Of a DNA stretch of 5,764 bases, positions 1-5,764 are shown piece after piece. Origin of the DNA: Chloroflexota bacterium. Its GTDB lineage: Bacteria; Chloroflexota; Dehalococcoidia; Tepidiformales; Tepidiformaceae. Under the pieces are notes generated by a model, which was not told the DNA's origin, made no database searches, and saw nothing but the letters and a program-made list of their open reading frames with translations. The DNA lies in NCBI GenBank assembly GCA_021823905.1, contig JAKALX010000262.1, forward strand, positions 1 to 5,764, in the 5' to 3' direction. How positions within the stretch are numbered: position 1 is the first letter of the stretch; each line of letters begins with the position of its first letter. A program made the translations under genes and the position numbers.

Positions 1-566
1 AAGCGGCCTTCGCCGGGAAGGTTCGCGGGCGGCGCCTGGAAGTGCGGCAGGTCGAACACCGGCGGGTAGACCAGGATCTGTTGCGCGCCGCCCACGTTGC
101 GCACGCGCCGGAAGATGCCAAACGGGTCGGAGGTGGTGATGCGCAGCGGGCCCCAGTCGTAGAGGCCCCGGCGCGTCAGCGTCGTCGTCACCACCCAGTA
201 GCGGGTCCGGCGGGGCGGGATGATGACCACCCGGCGCGATCGGTGGTTGGGGAATCCCGCGGGATCCTCGATTTCGACCCAGACCTTGGGCAGAACGTCC
301 CTGTTCCGGACCTCGATGACCTCGACTGCTTCCTGCCCAACCTGGGCCCGCGTCGTCCGCCGTTCCACGAGACCCTCGATGTGGCGGGTGTTCCACCAGG
401 CGATCACCCAGGCCGCCGCTATCGCCAGGAGCATCACGTAGGTGAGCCGGAAAAGGAGCCAGAAGCCGCTCCCGAGGCCCACGAACGCGCTCACCAGCGC
501 GATGGCGATCACCATCGTCAGCGTCCGCCGTTCCGGCGAGAACATGCGCGTCACGCGCCGGCGCAT
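1..566 (-). CDS. DUF58 domain-containing membrane protein (3'-truncated by window edge)
   Basis: The first 188 codons of a DUF58 protein are present; the gene leaves the window at position 1. After a basic N-terminus (MRRRVTR) come two hydrophobic segments, about residues 16-38 and 43-58, the usual membrane hairpin of this family. A beta-rich stretch follows (EVIEVRNRDVLPKVWVEIED, 82-101). Then comes the family hallmark RRGLYDWGPLRITTSDPFG (about 132-150), the Y-x-x-GP...DPFG block that precedes the DUF58/vWA-like region, most of which lies outside the window. DUF58 proteins are typically encoded next to MoxR ATPases and are thought to act with them in envelope or protein-complex maturation; the exact role is not established. 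It starts 15 bases after the moxR stop, so the two are probably co-transcribed. The ATG at 566 has a G-run just upstream; an in-frame ATG at 545 has no better ribosome site. Confidence 0.88.
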   Translation of the reverse strand, partial: MRRRVTRMFSPERRTLTMVIAIALVSAFVGLGSGFWLLFRLTYVMLLAIAAAWVIAWWNTRHIEGLVERRTTRAQVGQEAVEVIEVRNRDVLPKVWVEIEDPAGFPNHRSRRVVIIPPRRTRYWVVTTTLTRRGLYDWGPLRITTSDPFGIFRRVRNVGGAQQILVYPPVFDLPHFQAPPANLPGEGR

Positions 567-581
567 CCCCCGTTGGCCTGC

Positions 582-1586
<1,005 letters not shown>

Positions 1587-1627
1587 CACGGGACGAGGGC
1601 CGGTTGGAGCCCTCAATCAGAGTCTGG

Positions 1628-1633
1628 ATTATA
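1628..1633 (-). promoter_or_regulatory. Extended -10 promoter element for moxR
   Basis: The minus strand reads TTGCTATAAT, a perfect TATAAT hexamer with a TG one base upstream (extended -10 pattern), which stands out in such GC-rich DNA. No good -35 is seen at 17 bases (ACCAGT); TTAACC lies 20 bases away. Extended -10 promoters often tolerate a weak -35. Transcription would begin near 1620, about 35 bases before the ATG at 1586, making moxR-DUF58 a unit separate from the upstream toxin-antitoxin genes. Predicted from sequence only. Confidence 0.5.
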
Positions 1634-1697
1634 GCAAGTAGTACGACGTGACTGGTTAAGCCGCATCACAATAGCGAGACGCCTGCAACCTGTCGGG

Positions 1698-2123
1698 TCA
1701 GCCCGTCTCCCACGGGTTTTCGGTCGGGGCGCCGCAGCGGTCGAAGTCCCGAACGTTCCGCGTGACGACGGTGAGGTCGTGGACGAGGGCGGTCGCCGCG
1801 ATCAGCGAGTCGATCAGTTGTGGCCGCCGTCCCGCGCGTTCGAGCTCCCCGAACATCCGCCCCCAACGTTTCGCGACGGCTTCGTCGACGGGCAGGACAC
1901 GGCCCGCGAATCGCTCTCTGACCGTGTCCGCCCACTGTTCGAGCTCCGCGCGCTGCACGTCGTCCTGGATTCGCGCACATCCCCGCTCGATTTCTCCCAG
2001 CGAGAGGGCGCTGACAAACAACAGCGATTCAGGGTGCAGGTCGAGCCAGCGCATCACCCGTGGATCGGCAAGGTGTGCGCGCCGTGCCTCGGACAACGTG
2101 ACCGTGTCCAACAGGAAGCTCAC
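1698..2123 (-). CDS. vapC: PIN-domain ribonuclease toxin, VapC/FitB type
   Basis: This is a 141-residue PIN-domain protein, the usual size for VapC toxins, which are Mg2+-dependent ribonucleases that cleave RNA such as tRNA or rRNA and stop growth when not bound by antitoxin. The acidic active-site set is visible: D6 in FLLDTVTLSE, E44 in SLGEIERG, D105 in LIDSLIAATA and D126 in TRNVRDFDRCG, with N123 in the conserved TRN. The LSLGEIERG and LIDSLIAATAL patterns are those of FitB-like PIN toxins. No catalytic residue is missing, so the toxin is probably active. It begins with GTG at 2123, overlapping the antitoxin stop by four bases (GTGA), so the two are likely translationally coupled. The RNA target cannot be read from sequence. 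The gene ends 81 bases before the moxR reading frame opens. Confidence 0.93.
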   Translation of the reverse strand: MSFLLDTVTLSEARRAHLADPRVMRWLDLHPESLLFVSALSLGEIERGCARIQDDVQRAELEQWADTVRERFAGRVLPVDEAVAKRWGRMFGELERAGRRPQLIDSLIAATALVHDLTVVTRNVRDFDRCGAPTENPWETG

Positions 2124-2404
2124 AGGTCGAGGTCGCGAAGCGTCCCGTAGTCGCGATCAGGGAGAAGGTCGATCTCCGGGTACGGCGACGCCATGAAGAA
2201 TTCGACGAGGCTGCGCTCGCTCCTGGATGCCTCGCCGATTTGTTCGGACGTTTCGGAGTCGCTCGGCTCGGCGGCGCGAACGACCGCCACCTCTTCACCG
2301 TCGACCGTGATCGCCTGCGGTCCCTCGGTCCGCGCGCGCTCGACCAGCTCACGCAGATGCGCGGTTGCGTCGCTGATGTCCCAGGCGTTCGTTCGCGAAA
2401 TCAT
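2120..2404 (-). CDS. Type II antitoxin, Phd/YefM family (partner of VapC)
   Basis: This 94-residue antitoxin neutralises the PIN toxin encoded just downstream and probably represses its own operon. Residues 1-45 match the Phd/YefM DNA-binding fold: MISRTNAWDISDATAHLREL, then VERARTEGPQAITVDGEEVAVV, where the 'L-V-x-RA...GP-x-x-I-T-x-x-G-E-E-VAVV' pattern is characteristic. A polar acidic linker (47-63) leads to a C-terminal toxin-binding tail: SLVEFFMASP (65-74), then LPDRDYGTLRDLDL, similar to the tails of Phd antitoxins that pair with FitB-type toxins. The ATG at 2404 is chosen because GGGAGGTG lies immediately upstream at good spacing. The open frame continues to 2605, but that extension is out-of-frame shadow of the DUF2283 gene and intergenic DNA. 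The stop overlaps the toxin start by four bases. Confidence 0.92.
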   Translation of the reverse strand: MISRTNAWDISDATAHLRELVERARTEGPQAITVDGEEVAVVRAAEPSDSETSEQIGEASRSERSLVEFFMASPYPEIDLLPDRDYGTLRDLDL

Positions 2405-2429
2405 GGCACACCTCCCGCCCCCGCCTGCT

Positions 2430-2447
2430 GGCAGTTTACCGTCTGCC
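2430..2447. promoter_or_regulatory. Inverted repeat over a -10-like box, candidate antitoxin operator
   Basis: GGCAG and CTGCC arms flank an 8-base centre. On the minus strand the centre contains TAAACT (2433-2438), a -10-like hexamer. The site begins 25 bases upstream of the antitoxin ATG. Phd-type antitoxins usually bind palindromes overlapping their own promoter, so this is a reasonable operator candidate. The arms are only five bases, the DNA is GC-rich and no clear -35 is visible, so it could be chance. Confidence 0.3.
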
Positions 2448-2483
2448 GCCGCGAGGCGCGCGCCGCCGACCGCGGCCTGGGTG

Positions 2484-2690
2484 CTACCCGGCGCGCGCGA
2501 ACTCCACCGGGAGCAGCTTCTCGAGATTGACCAGCTGCGATGCCCCCAGGATCTCGATCCCCATGATGCGCCCGTCCTCGGCCACATCAAGGACGACACC
2601 CTCACCGACGTCCTCGTTCCTCACTCGGACGCTCGAGGAGTCGAACTCGATGTACAGCAGGTCGTGGTGGTCGTCGTAGGTTACCTTCAT
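2484..2690 (-). CDS. DUF2283 domain-containing protein
   Basis: A complete small protein of 68 residues, almost all one DUF2283 domain. The family signature is clear: MKVTYDDHHDLLYIEF (1-16, normally MKV-x-YD-x-x-x-D-x-LYI), the variable loop SSSVRVRNEDVGEG, then VVLDVAEDGRIMGIEILGAS (32-51, normally V-x-x-D-x-x-x-DG-x-x-x-GIEIL-x-AS). The function of DUF2283 is unknown. It is a small, beta-rich, soluble domain found widely in bacteria and archaea. The ATG at 2690 has GGGAG about nine bases upstream. It lies 79 bases before the Phd antitoxin in the same direction and 52 bases after the flavoprotein stop, so it could be co-transcribed with either or stand alone. A link to the toxin-antitoxin pair is only positional. 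Confidence 0.9.
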   Translation of the reverse strand: MKVTYDDHHDLLYIEFDSSSVRVRNEDVGEGVVLDVAEDGRIMGIEILGASQLVNLEKLLPVEFARAG

Positions 2691-2717
2691 CGCGGCCAGC
2701 TCCCGTAGTAAACGTAC

Positions 2718-2734
2718 ACGGTCACCACGACCGT
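2718..2734 (-). terminator. Short hairpin after the flavoprotein gene, weak terminator candidate
   Basis: A perfect 6-base inverted repeat (ACGGTC / GACCGT) with a 5-base loop lies nine bases after the flavoprotein stop. On the minus strand it is followed by GTACGTTTACT rather than a run of T, so it is not a convincing intrinsic terminator. It may be a weak attenuator or chance. Confidence 0.2.
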
Positions 2735-2742
2735 CAGCCGGC

Positions 2743-4179
2743 TCAGGCGATGCCGGCGAGCTCCCTGGCGTACTTCAGGGTTCGCTGCGGGTCGTAGGCG
2801 CGGTAGATCATGAGCTTCTCGGCTTCGAGCGAGCCTTCGGCGTGGATGGCGAGGACGGCGTGGTAGCCGCCGAAGTCACCCGTCGTCAGGTCGCTGACCA
2901 TGTTCAGAGCCCGCACCCGCGCCTCGCCGTCCACACCCGCGCGCCCACCGAGGTAGTGCCGCAACAGGTCGCCCGTGTCCGGGTTGCTGAAGTCCTCGAA
3001 GCCCGGCCCGGTCACCAGCATGCCGCCGGCGATGTCCTGCACGTGCTGGAGCGCCTCGTGATAGTTGTGGGCGAAGTGGTACTTCGCCATGTTCACCGTG
3101 AGGGGGTCGGGTGCGTACAAGCCGTGCTCGTCCGGCTTGCCCCGGAGGGCGGCCATCTCGATGAGCGCGCGCAGCGTCTCGGCGTAGGTGATCAGCCAGA
3201 CCAGCTTCTCGCGCACGTGCGCCGCCTTGGTGATCCCGTTCATGTCGGCCAGCAGCAGCGAGGAGCCAATCAGGGCGTCGACCAGCGGCAGCTTGTAGGA
3301 GATCGCCGTGAAGCGGTGGTATTCGACAAACCCCAGCGCCAGCGGCCCGCAAAAGTCCCATTCGCCGGCCATGAACACCCGCTCCGTCGGCACGAAGACG
3401 TCGTCGAAGATCGTGATCGTCTCGACCATCTTCCGCTCCGCGCTCAAGGGGGCGTCGAACTCGTTCTTCGGGGCGCCGCCGTACGGACTGGCGACGAGCT
3501 TCACGCCCGGCGTGTTCACCGGCACGGCAAAGGCGACAGCGTAGTCGGCATCGGCCTCGGCCATCGCCCGGGTTGGCAGGACGATGAGCTCGTTCGTGTT
3601 CGGCGTGCAGCTCGTGTGGACCTTCGCCCCTCGCACCACGATCCCGTCCGGCCGGCGGTCGACGATGCGCACGTAGTAATCCGGGCTGGGCTGGTTCGAC
3701 GGACCGGCGGCGCGATCGCCCTTGACGTCCGTCTGCGCCACCGACATCGTCAGGTCGTTGTCGCGGCAATGCCGGTAGAACGCCTGGACGCGTTTGAAGT
3801 AGTCGCCCTCGTACTTCTGGTCCATCTGGCGCGAAATGCGGTGCAGTGCGAACAGCGAGTCCGTGCCGATCTCCTTGACCAGCGGCACGAGCGTCTTGCC
3901 GATCGCCGTCGACGTTTCGATCAGCTTTGAGCGCAGAAGCAGGTCTTCGACGTTTGCCGGCAGCTTGAAGAAGCGGCTGTACAGCTCGCCGTTCTCGGTG
4001 ACCACCGCCAGATCACGCGTGGCCGGGTTCTCCGCCATCTCGTAATCGGTGCAGGCGTGCTTCACACCCTTCTTGATGACGGGGTGGGTGGTGACGTCGT
4101 CGACCTTCTCCCCGCGGTAGTAGACGGTTCGGCCGTCCTTGAGCGAATCGACATATTGCTGTGGTGTTCGAAGTCCCAT
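2743..4179 (-). CDS. HpaB / 4-hydroxybutyryl-CoA dehydratase family flavoprotein
   Basis: A complete 478-residue protein with the acyl-CoA-dehydrogenase-like fold of the 4-hydroxyphenylacetate 3-hydroxylase (HpaB) superfamily. The N-terminal domain starts MGLRTPQQYVDSLKDGR; the middle domain carries TDVKGDRAAGPS (150-161), DGIVVRGAKVHTS (178-190) and MVETITIFDDVFVPTERVF (251-269); the C-terminal helical domain carries EYHRF (286-290), QDIAGGMLVT (381-390) and KLMIYRAYD (455-463). These blocks look closer to 4-hydroxybutyryl-CoA dehydratase/vinylacetyl-CoA isomerase (AbfD) than to aromatic hydroxylases. By recalled alignment, AbfD catalytic residues E257, H292 and K300 correspond to E253, H288 and K296. 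The [4Fe-4S] cysteines do not: there is no cysteine between 44 and 137, and C299 corresponds to Y295. Cysteines occur only at 43, 138, 191 and 277. It is therefore probably not a standard dehydratase; an FAD-dependent monooxygenase or other acyl-CoA elimination/oxidation enzyme is possible. The ATG at 4179 has AAAGG eight bases upstream. It follows the phosphotransferase by 60 bases. Confidence 0.9.
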   Translation of the reverse strand: MGLRTPQQYVDSLKDGRTVYYRGEKVDDVTTHPVIKKGVKHACTDYEMAENPATRDLAVVTENGELYSRFFKLPANVEDLLLRSKLIETSTAIGKTLVPLVKEIGTDSLFALHRISRQMDQKYEGDYFKRVQAFYRHCRDNDLTMSVAQTDVKGDRAAGPSNQPSPDYYVRIVDRRPDGIVVRGAKVHTSCTPNTNELIVLPTRAMAEADADYAVAFAVPVNTPGVKLVASPYGGAPKNEFDAPLSAERKMVETITIFDDVFVPTERVFMAGEWDFCGPLALGFVEYHRFTAISYKLPLVDALIGSSLLLADMNGITKAAHVREKLVWLITYAETLRALIEMAALRGKPDEHGLYAPDPLTVNMAKYHFAHNYHEALQHVQDIAGGMLVTGPGFEDFSNPDTGDLLRHYLGGRAGVDGEARVRALNMVSDLTTGDFGGYHAVLAIHAEGSLEAEKLMIYRAYDPQRTLKYARELAGIA

Positions 4180-4239
4180 GGCCAGTACCTTTCGAGACTG
4201 AGGTTGAACGACGTGGAAGCCGATCCGCGTGCGGCGGCC

Positions 4240-5298
4240 CTAGCCGCTGCGGAGTCTCGGATCAGACGACGCCTCGGCCACCGAGAGCGCCCGGCGCACC
4301 AGCGCTTCGCAGCGCTCGCCATACCCCTCAAAGCCCTGGCCCACCGTCTGCCCGTTCAGGTAGCGGTAGTGGATCCCCTCGCAGATGATCGCCAGCTTGT
4401 AGGCGGCGAACACGACGTAGTAGTCCACCGATCCGACGTCCCGGCCGCTCGCCTTCGCGTAGGCGTCGATGATCTCCTGGCGGGTGATGAATCCCGGCTG
4501 CTTCGTGATCACCGAACCGACCGTGCTCGTCGGGTCGTCTGTTGCTTCCACCCAGTAGAGCAGCGTGTACCCCAGGTCGCTCAGCGGGTCGCCGAGCGTC
4601 GACATCTCCCAGTCGAGCAACGCCAGGATGTGCGACGGCTCGTGCCGGTCGAGGATCATGTTTCCGAGGCGGTAGTCTCCGTGCACGATGGTCGAAGCGG
4701 GAGATTCGGGCATCGCCTTCCGCAGCCGCAGCATGACATCCTCGATTTCGGGCAGGGGCCGCGTCTTCGTACGCTCCCACTGCTCGTTCCAGCGCCGAAC
4801 CTGGCGCTCCAGGTAGCCTTCTGGCCGCCCGAAATCGCCCAGGCCGACCGCGTTGTAGTCGACCGCGTGCAGCATCGCCAGTGTCCGCGCCAGGCTCAAC
4901 CCGATCTCGCGTCGTTCGGCTTCCGTCTCCGCGAACCCCGGCGGGATCGAGTCGGCGAGGATGACACCATCCACGTAGTCCATCACGTAGAACGGCGCGC
5001 CGGTCACCTCGGCGTCTTCACAGAGGGCGATAGTGCGCGGCACCGGCACGCCGGTGTCCCGCAGCGCGGTCAGCACGCGGTACTCGCGCGCCATGTCGTG
5101 CGCCGTGGGCAGGAGGTGGCCAAGCGGCGGCCGCCGCAAGACCCAGGTCCGGCCGCCGCCGCTCACCGTATAGGTGACGTTCGACTTGCCGCCGCTGATG
5201 AGCGAAACGGAGAGCGTGGTGTCGCCCCCCGGGATGTGCTGGGCGAAGTACTTCGAGACGCCAGCGTAGTCAAAGCCTGCCGGGACCGTGGTTTCCAT
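4240..5298 (-). CDS. Phosphotransferase family protein, ACAD10/FadE36-like kinase fold
   Basis: A complete 352-residue protein of the aminoglycoside phosphotransferase (APH/choline kinase-like) superfamily, in the group resembling the kinase domain of ACAD10/ACAD11 and mycobacterial FadE36. Visible motifs are the nucleotide loop ISGGKSNVTYTV (34-45), WVLRRPPLGHLLPTAHDM (52-69) typical of this subgroup, the REYRVLTAL helix with E72, the hinge FYVMDYVDG (103-111), the Brenner motif IVHGDYRLGN (204-213) with catalytic D208 and N213, and the metal-binding LLDWEMSTLGDPLSDLGY (227-244) with D229. All kinase residues appear intact. Despite the family name, antibiotic resistance is unlikely: this subgroup usually neighbours acyl-CoA metabolism genes, and the ACAD10/11 kinase domains act on 4-hydroxyacyl-CoAs. 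The flavoprotein gene follows after 60 bases, suggesting one operon. The ATG at 5298 has GGGG five to eight bases upstream. Confidence 0.92.
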   Translation of the reverse strand: METTVPAGFDYAGVSKYFAQHIPGGDTTLSVSLISGGKSNVTYTVSGGGRTWVLRRPPLGHLLPTAHDMAREYRVLTALRDTGVPVPRTIALCEDAEVTGAPFYVMDYVDGVILADSIPPGFAETEAERREIGLSLARTLAMLHAVDYNAVGLGDFGRPEGYLERQVRRWNEQWERTKTRPLPEIEDVMLRLRKAMPESPASTIVHGDYRLGNMILDRHEPSHILALLDWEMSTLGDPLSDLGYTLLYWVEATDDPTSTVGSVITKQPGFITRQEIIDAYAKASGRDVGSVDYYVVFAAYKLAIICEGIHYRYLNGQTVGQGFEGYGERCEALVRRALSVAEASSDPRLRSG

Positions 5299-5308
5299 CG
5301 TGCCCCGC

Positions 5309-5314
5309 AGTATA
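5309..5314 (-). promoter_or_regulatory. -10-like TATACT upstream of the phosphotransferase
   Basis: TATACT on the minus strand, ten bases before the ATG, in otherwise GC-rich sequence. No recognisable -35 lies 17 bases upstream (GTCGGG). Used as a -10, it would start transcription two to five bases before the ATG, giving an almost leaderless message and leaving the G-run ribosome site largely untranscribed. It is a weak candidate for that reason. Confidence 0.25.
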
Positions 5315-5342
5315 GACGACGATCGCCCACCCGACGCTCACC

Positions 5343-5362
5343 GATGTCCAACGTCCGACATC
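5343..5362. promoter_or_regulatory. Perfect 6+6 inverted repeat, candidate operator
   Basis: GATGTC and GACATC arms with an 8-base spacer form a 20-base dyad in the 77-base gap between the DUF2325-like stop and the phosphotransferase start, centred about 55 bases before the ATG. The size fits a site for a dimeric regulator such as a TetR- or GntR-family protein, which often control acyl-CoA catabolism genes. There is no regulator gene in the window. It lies 13 bases after the upstream gene's stop and has no T-run, so a terminator is less likely. Confidence 0.35.
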
Positions 5363-5375
5363 TGTCGCCCAGCGT

Positions 5376-5764
5376 TTATCGTCTCACCACGCCGTGGCGC
5401 TCCAGCGAGATCCGCAGCTCGGTGCAGAGCGCCTCGATCCCGCGCCGCGCGACGGTCAGCGGCGCCCGCCCGGCCGGCTGCCGCGTGTACAGCTCCGACA
5501 CCTTGTGCGGCAGCGGCGTCGAGGCCCAGACGACCACAAGATCGGCCCACCGCTCGTCCGCCCATGCCTCTTTCTGGCTCGGCGTTCGCGCCGCACCGTC
5601 GATCCCGCGCACTTCCACGCCCGCCGGGCCGAGCAGCTCCTGGAGCTCGCGATGGAGTGTCCCGGTGCCACCAACCACAAGTAGTTTGCTCGCTCCAGCC
5701 GCTCGCATCGCCCGCGCCAGGAGCAGCGCCGACCGCCGGTTGTTCGAGCCCTCACACACCTGGC
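5376..5764 (-). CDS. DUF2325-like protein, C-terminal part (5'-truncated by window edge)
   Basis: The reading frame is open to the right edge of the window. A GTG at 5759 could start it, but the frame continues upstream with a CAG codon and there is no room to see a ribosome site, so I treat the gene as lacking its 5' end. The visible 129 codons read VCEGSNNRRSALLLARAM, then a Rossmann-like first strand KLLVVGGTGTLHRELQELL, an acidic or charged middle (GIDGAARTPSQKEAW), ADLVVVWASTPLPHKVSELY, and APLTVARRGIEALCTELRIS at the end. The 'VVGG...DLVVVW-x-S-x-x-x-HKV...G-x-x-AL' arrangement resembles the C-terminal domain of DUF2325 proteins, whose function is unknown. The assignment is by eye and tentative. 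The gene ends 77 bases before the phosphotransferase; any functional link is unclear. Confidence 0.6.
   Translation of the reverse strand, partial: QVCEGSNNRRSALLLARAMRAAGASKLLVVGGTGTLHRELQELLGPAGVEVRGIDGAARTPSQKEAWADERWADLVVVWASTPLPHKVSELYTRQPAGRAPLTVARRGIEALCTELRISLERHGVVRR

Noticed and set aside
2405..2605. An N-terminal extension of the antitoxin reading frame by 67 residues
   Set aside because: The extension overlaps the DUF2283 gene in another frame, is low-complexity and Ser/Arg/Trp-rich, and the ATG at 2404 has an excellent ribosome site and the expected family N-terminus.
2842..3930. A 362-codon plus-strand open frame opposite the flavoprotein gene
   Set aside because: It is fully antisense to the conserved flavoprotein, with an Arg/His/Val-rich product typical of shadow frames in GC-rich DNA.
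4231..4247. GCGGC / GCCGC inverted repeat over the phosphotransferase stop codon, possible terminator
   Set aside because: The arms are only five bases of pure GC, no T-run follows, and such repeats are expected by chance at this base composition. It also lies inside a probable operon.
4240..5298. An aminoglycoside resistance gene
   Set aside because: The fold is shared, but the VLRRPP and HDM motifs and the acyl-CoA-type neighbour place it in the ACAD10/FadE36-like group rather than with drug-modifying kinases.

Overview
This is a GC-rich (roughly two-thirds G+C by eye) bacterial window in which every credible gene lies on the minus strand. In transcription order, from high to low coordinates, it holds: the 3' part of a DUF2325-like gene; a kinase-fold phosphotransferase of the ACAD10/FadE36 type; an HpaB/4-hydroxybutyryl-CoA dehydratase family flavoprotein; a small DUF2283 protein; a Phd/YefM antitoxin; a PIN-domain toxin (VapC); a MoxR AAA+ ATPase; and the 5' part of a DUF58 membrane protein. 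The gene types and base composition suggest a soil, sediment or groundwater bacterium with a large catabolic repertoire, such as an uncultured high-GC lineage or a proteobacterium/actinobacterium. There is no rRNA or other marker, so I do not assign a taxon.

Right-hand third (about 2743-5298): the phosphotransferase and the HpaB/AbfD-like flavoprotein are separated by only 60 bases and probably form one transcript. The kinase has the full HGDYRLGN and DWE motifs. The flavoprotein reads more like 4-hydroxybutyryl-CoA dehydratase (TD-x-KGDR, MVET, EYHR, QDIAGG blocks) than classical 4-hydroxyphenylacetate hydroxylase, yet it has no cysteines where the dehydratase holds its [4Fe-4S] cluster. Together they suggest a kinase-plus-flavoprotein route for hydroxyacyl-CoA substrates, loosely analogous to the kinase and acyl-CoA dehydrogenase domains of ACAD10/ACAD11. 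This is a hypothesis. A perfect 6+6 inverted repeat and a TATACT box lie upstream of the pair.

Middle (about 1698-2690): a compact toxin-antitoxin module. The antitoxin has a strong ribosome binding site and overlaps the GTG start of the toxin by four bases (GTGA). A DUF2283 gene of unknown function precedes it in the same direction. An inverted repeat covering a TAAACT box sits between DUF2283 and the antitoxin and is a plausible autoregulatory operator.

Left-hand third (1-1633): moxR and a DUF58 gene, 15 bases apart, form the common MoxR-DUF58 pair. A good extended -10 element (TGCTATAAT) precedes moxR, separating it from the toxin-antitoxin unit. The DUF58 gene runs off the left edge. All gaps between genes are under 100 bases. 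I saw no tRNA, rRNA, CRISPR array, insertion sequence or phage feature.
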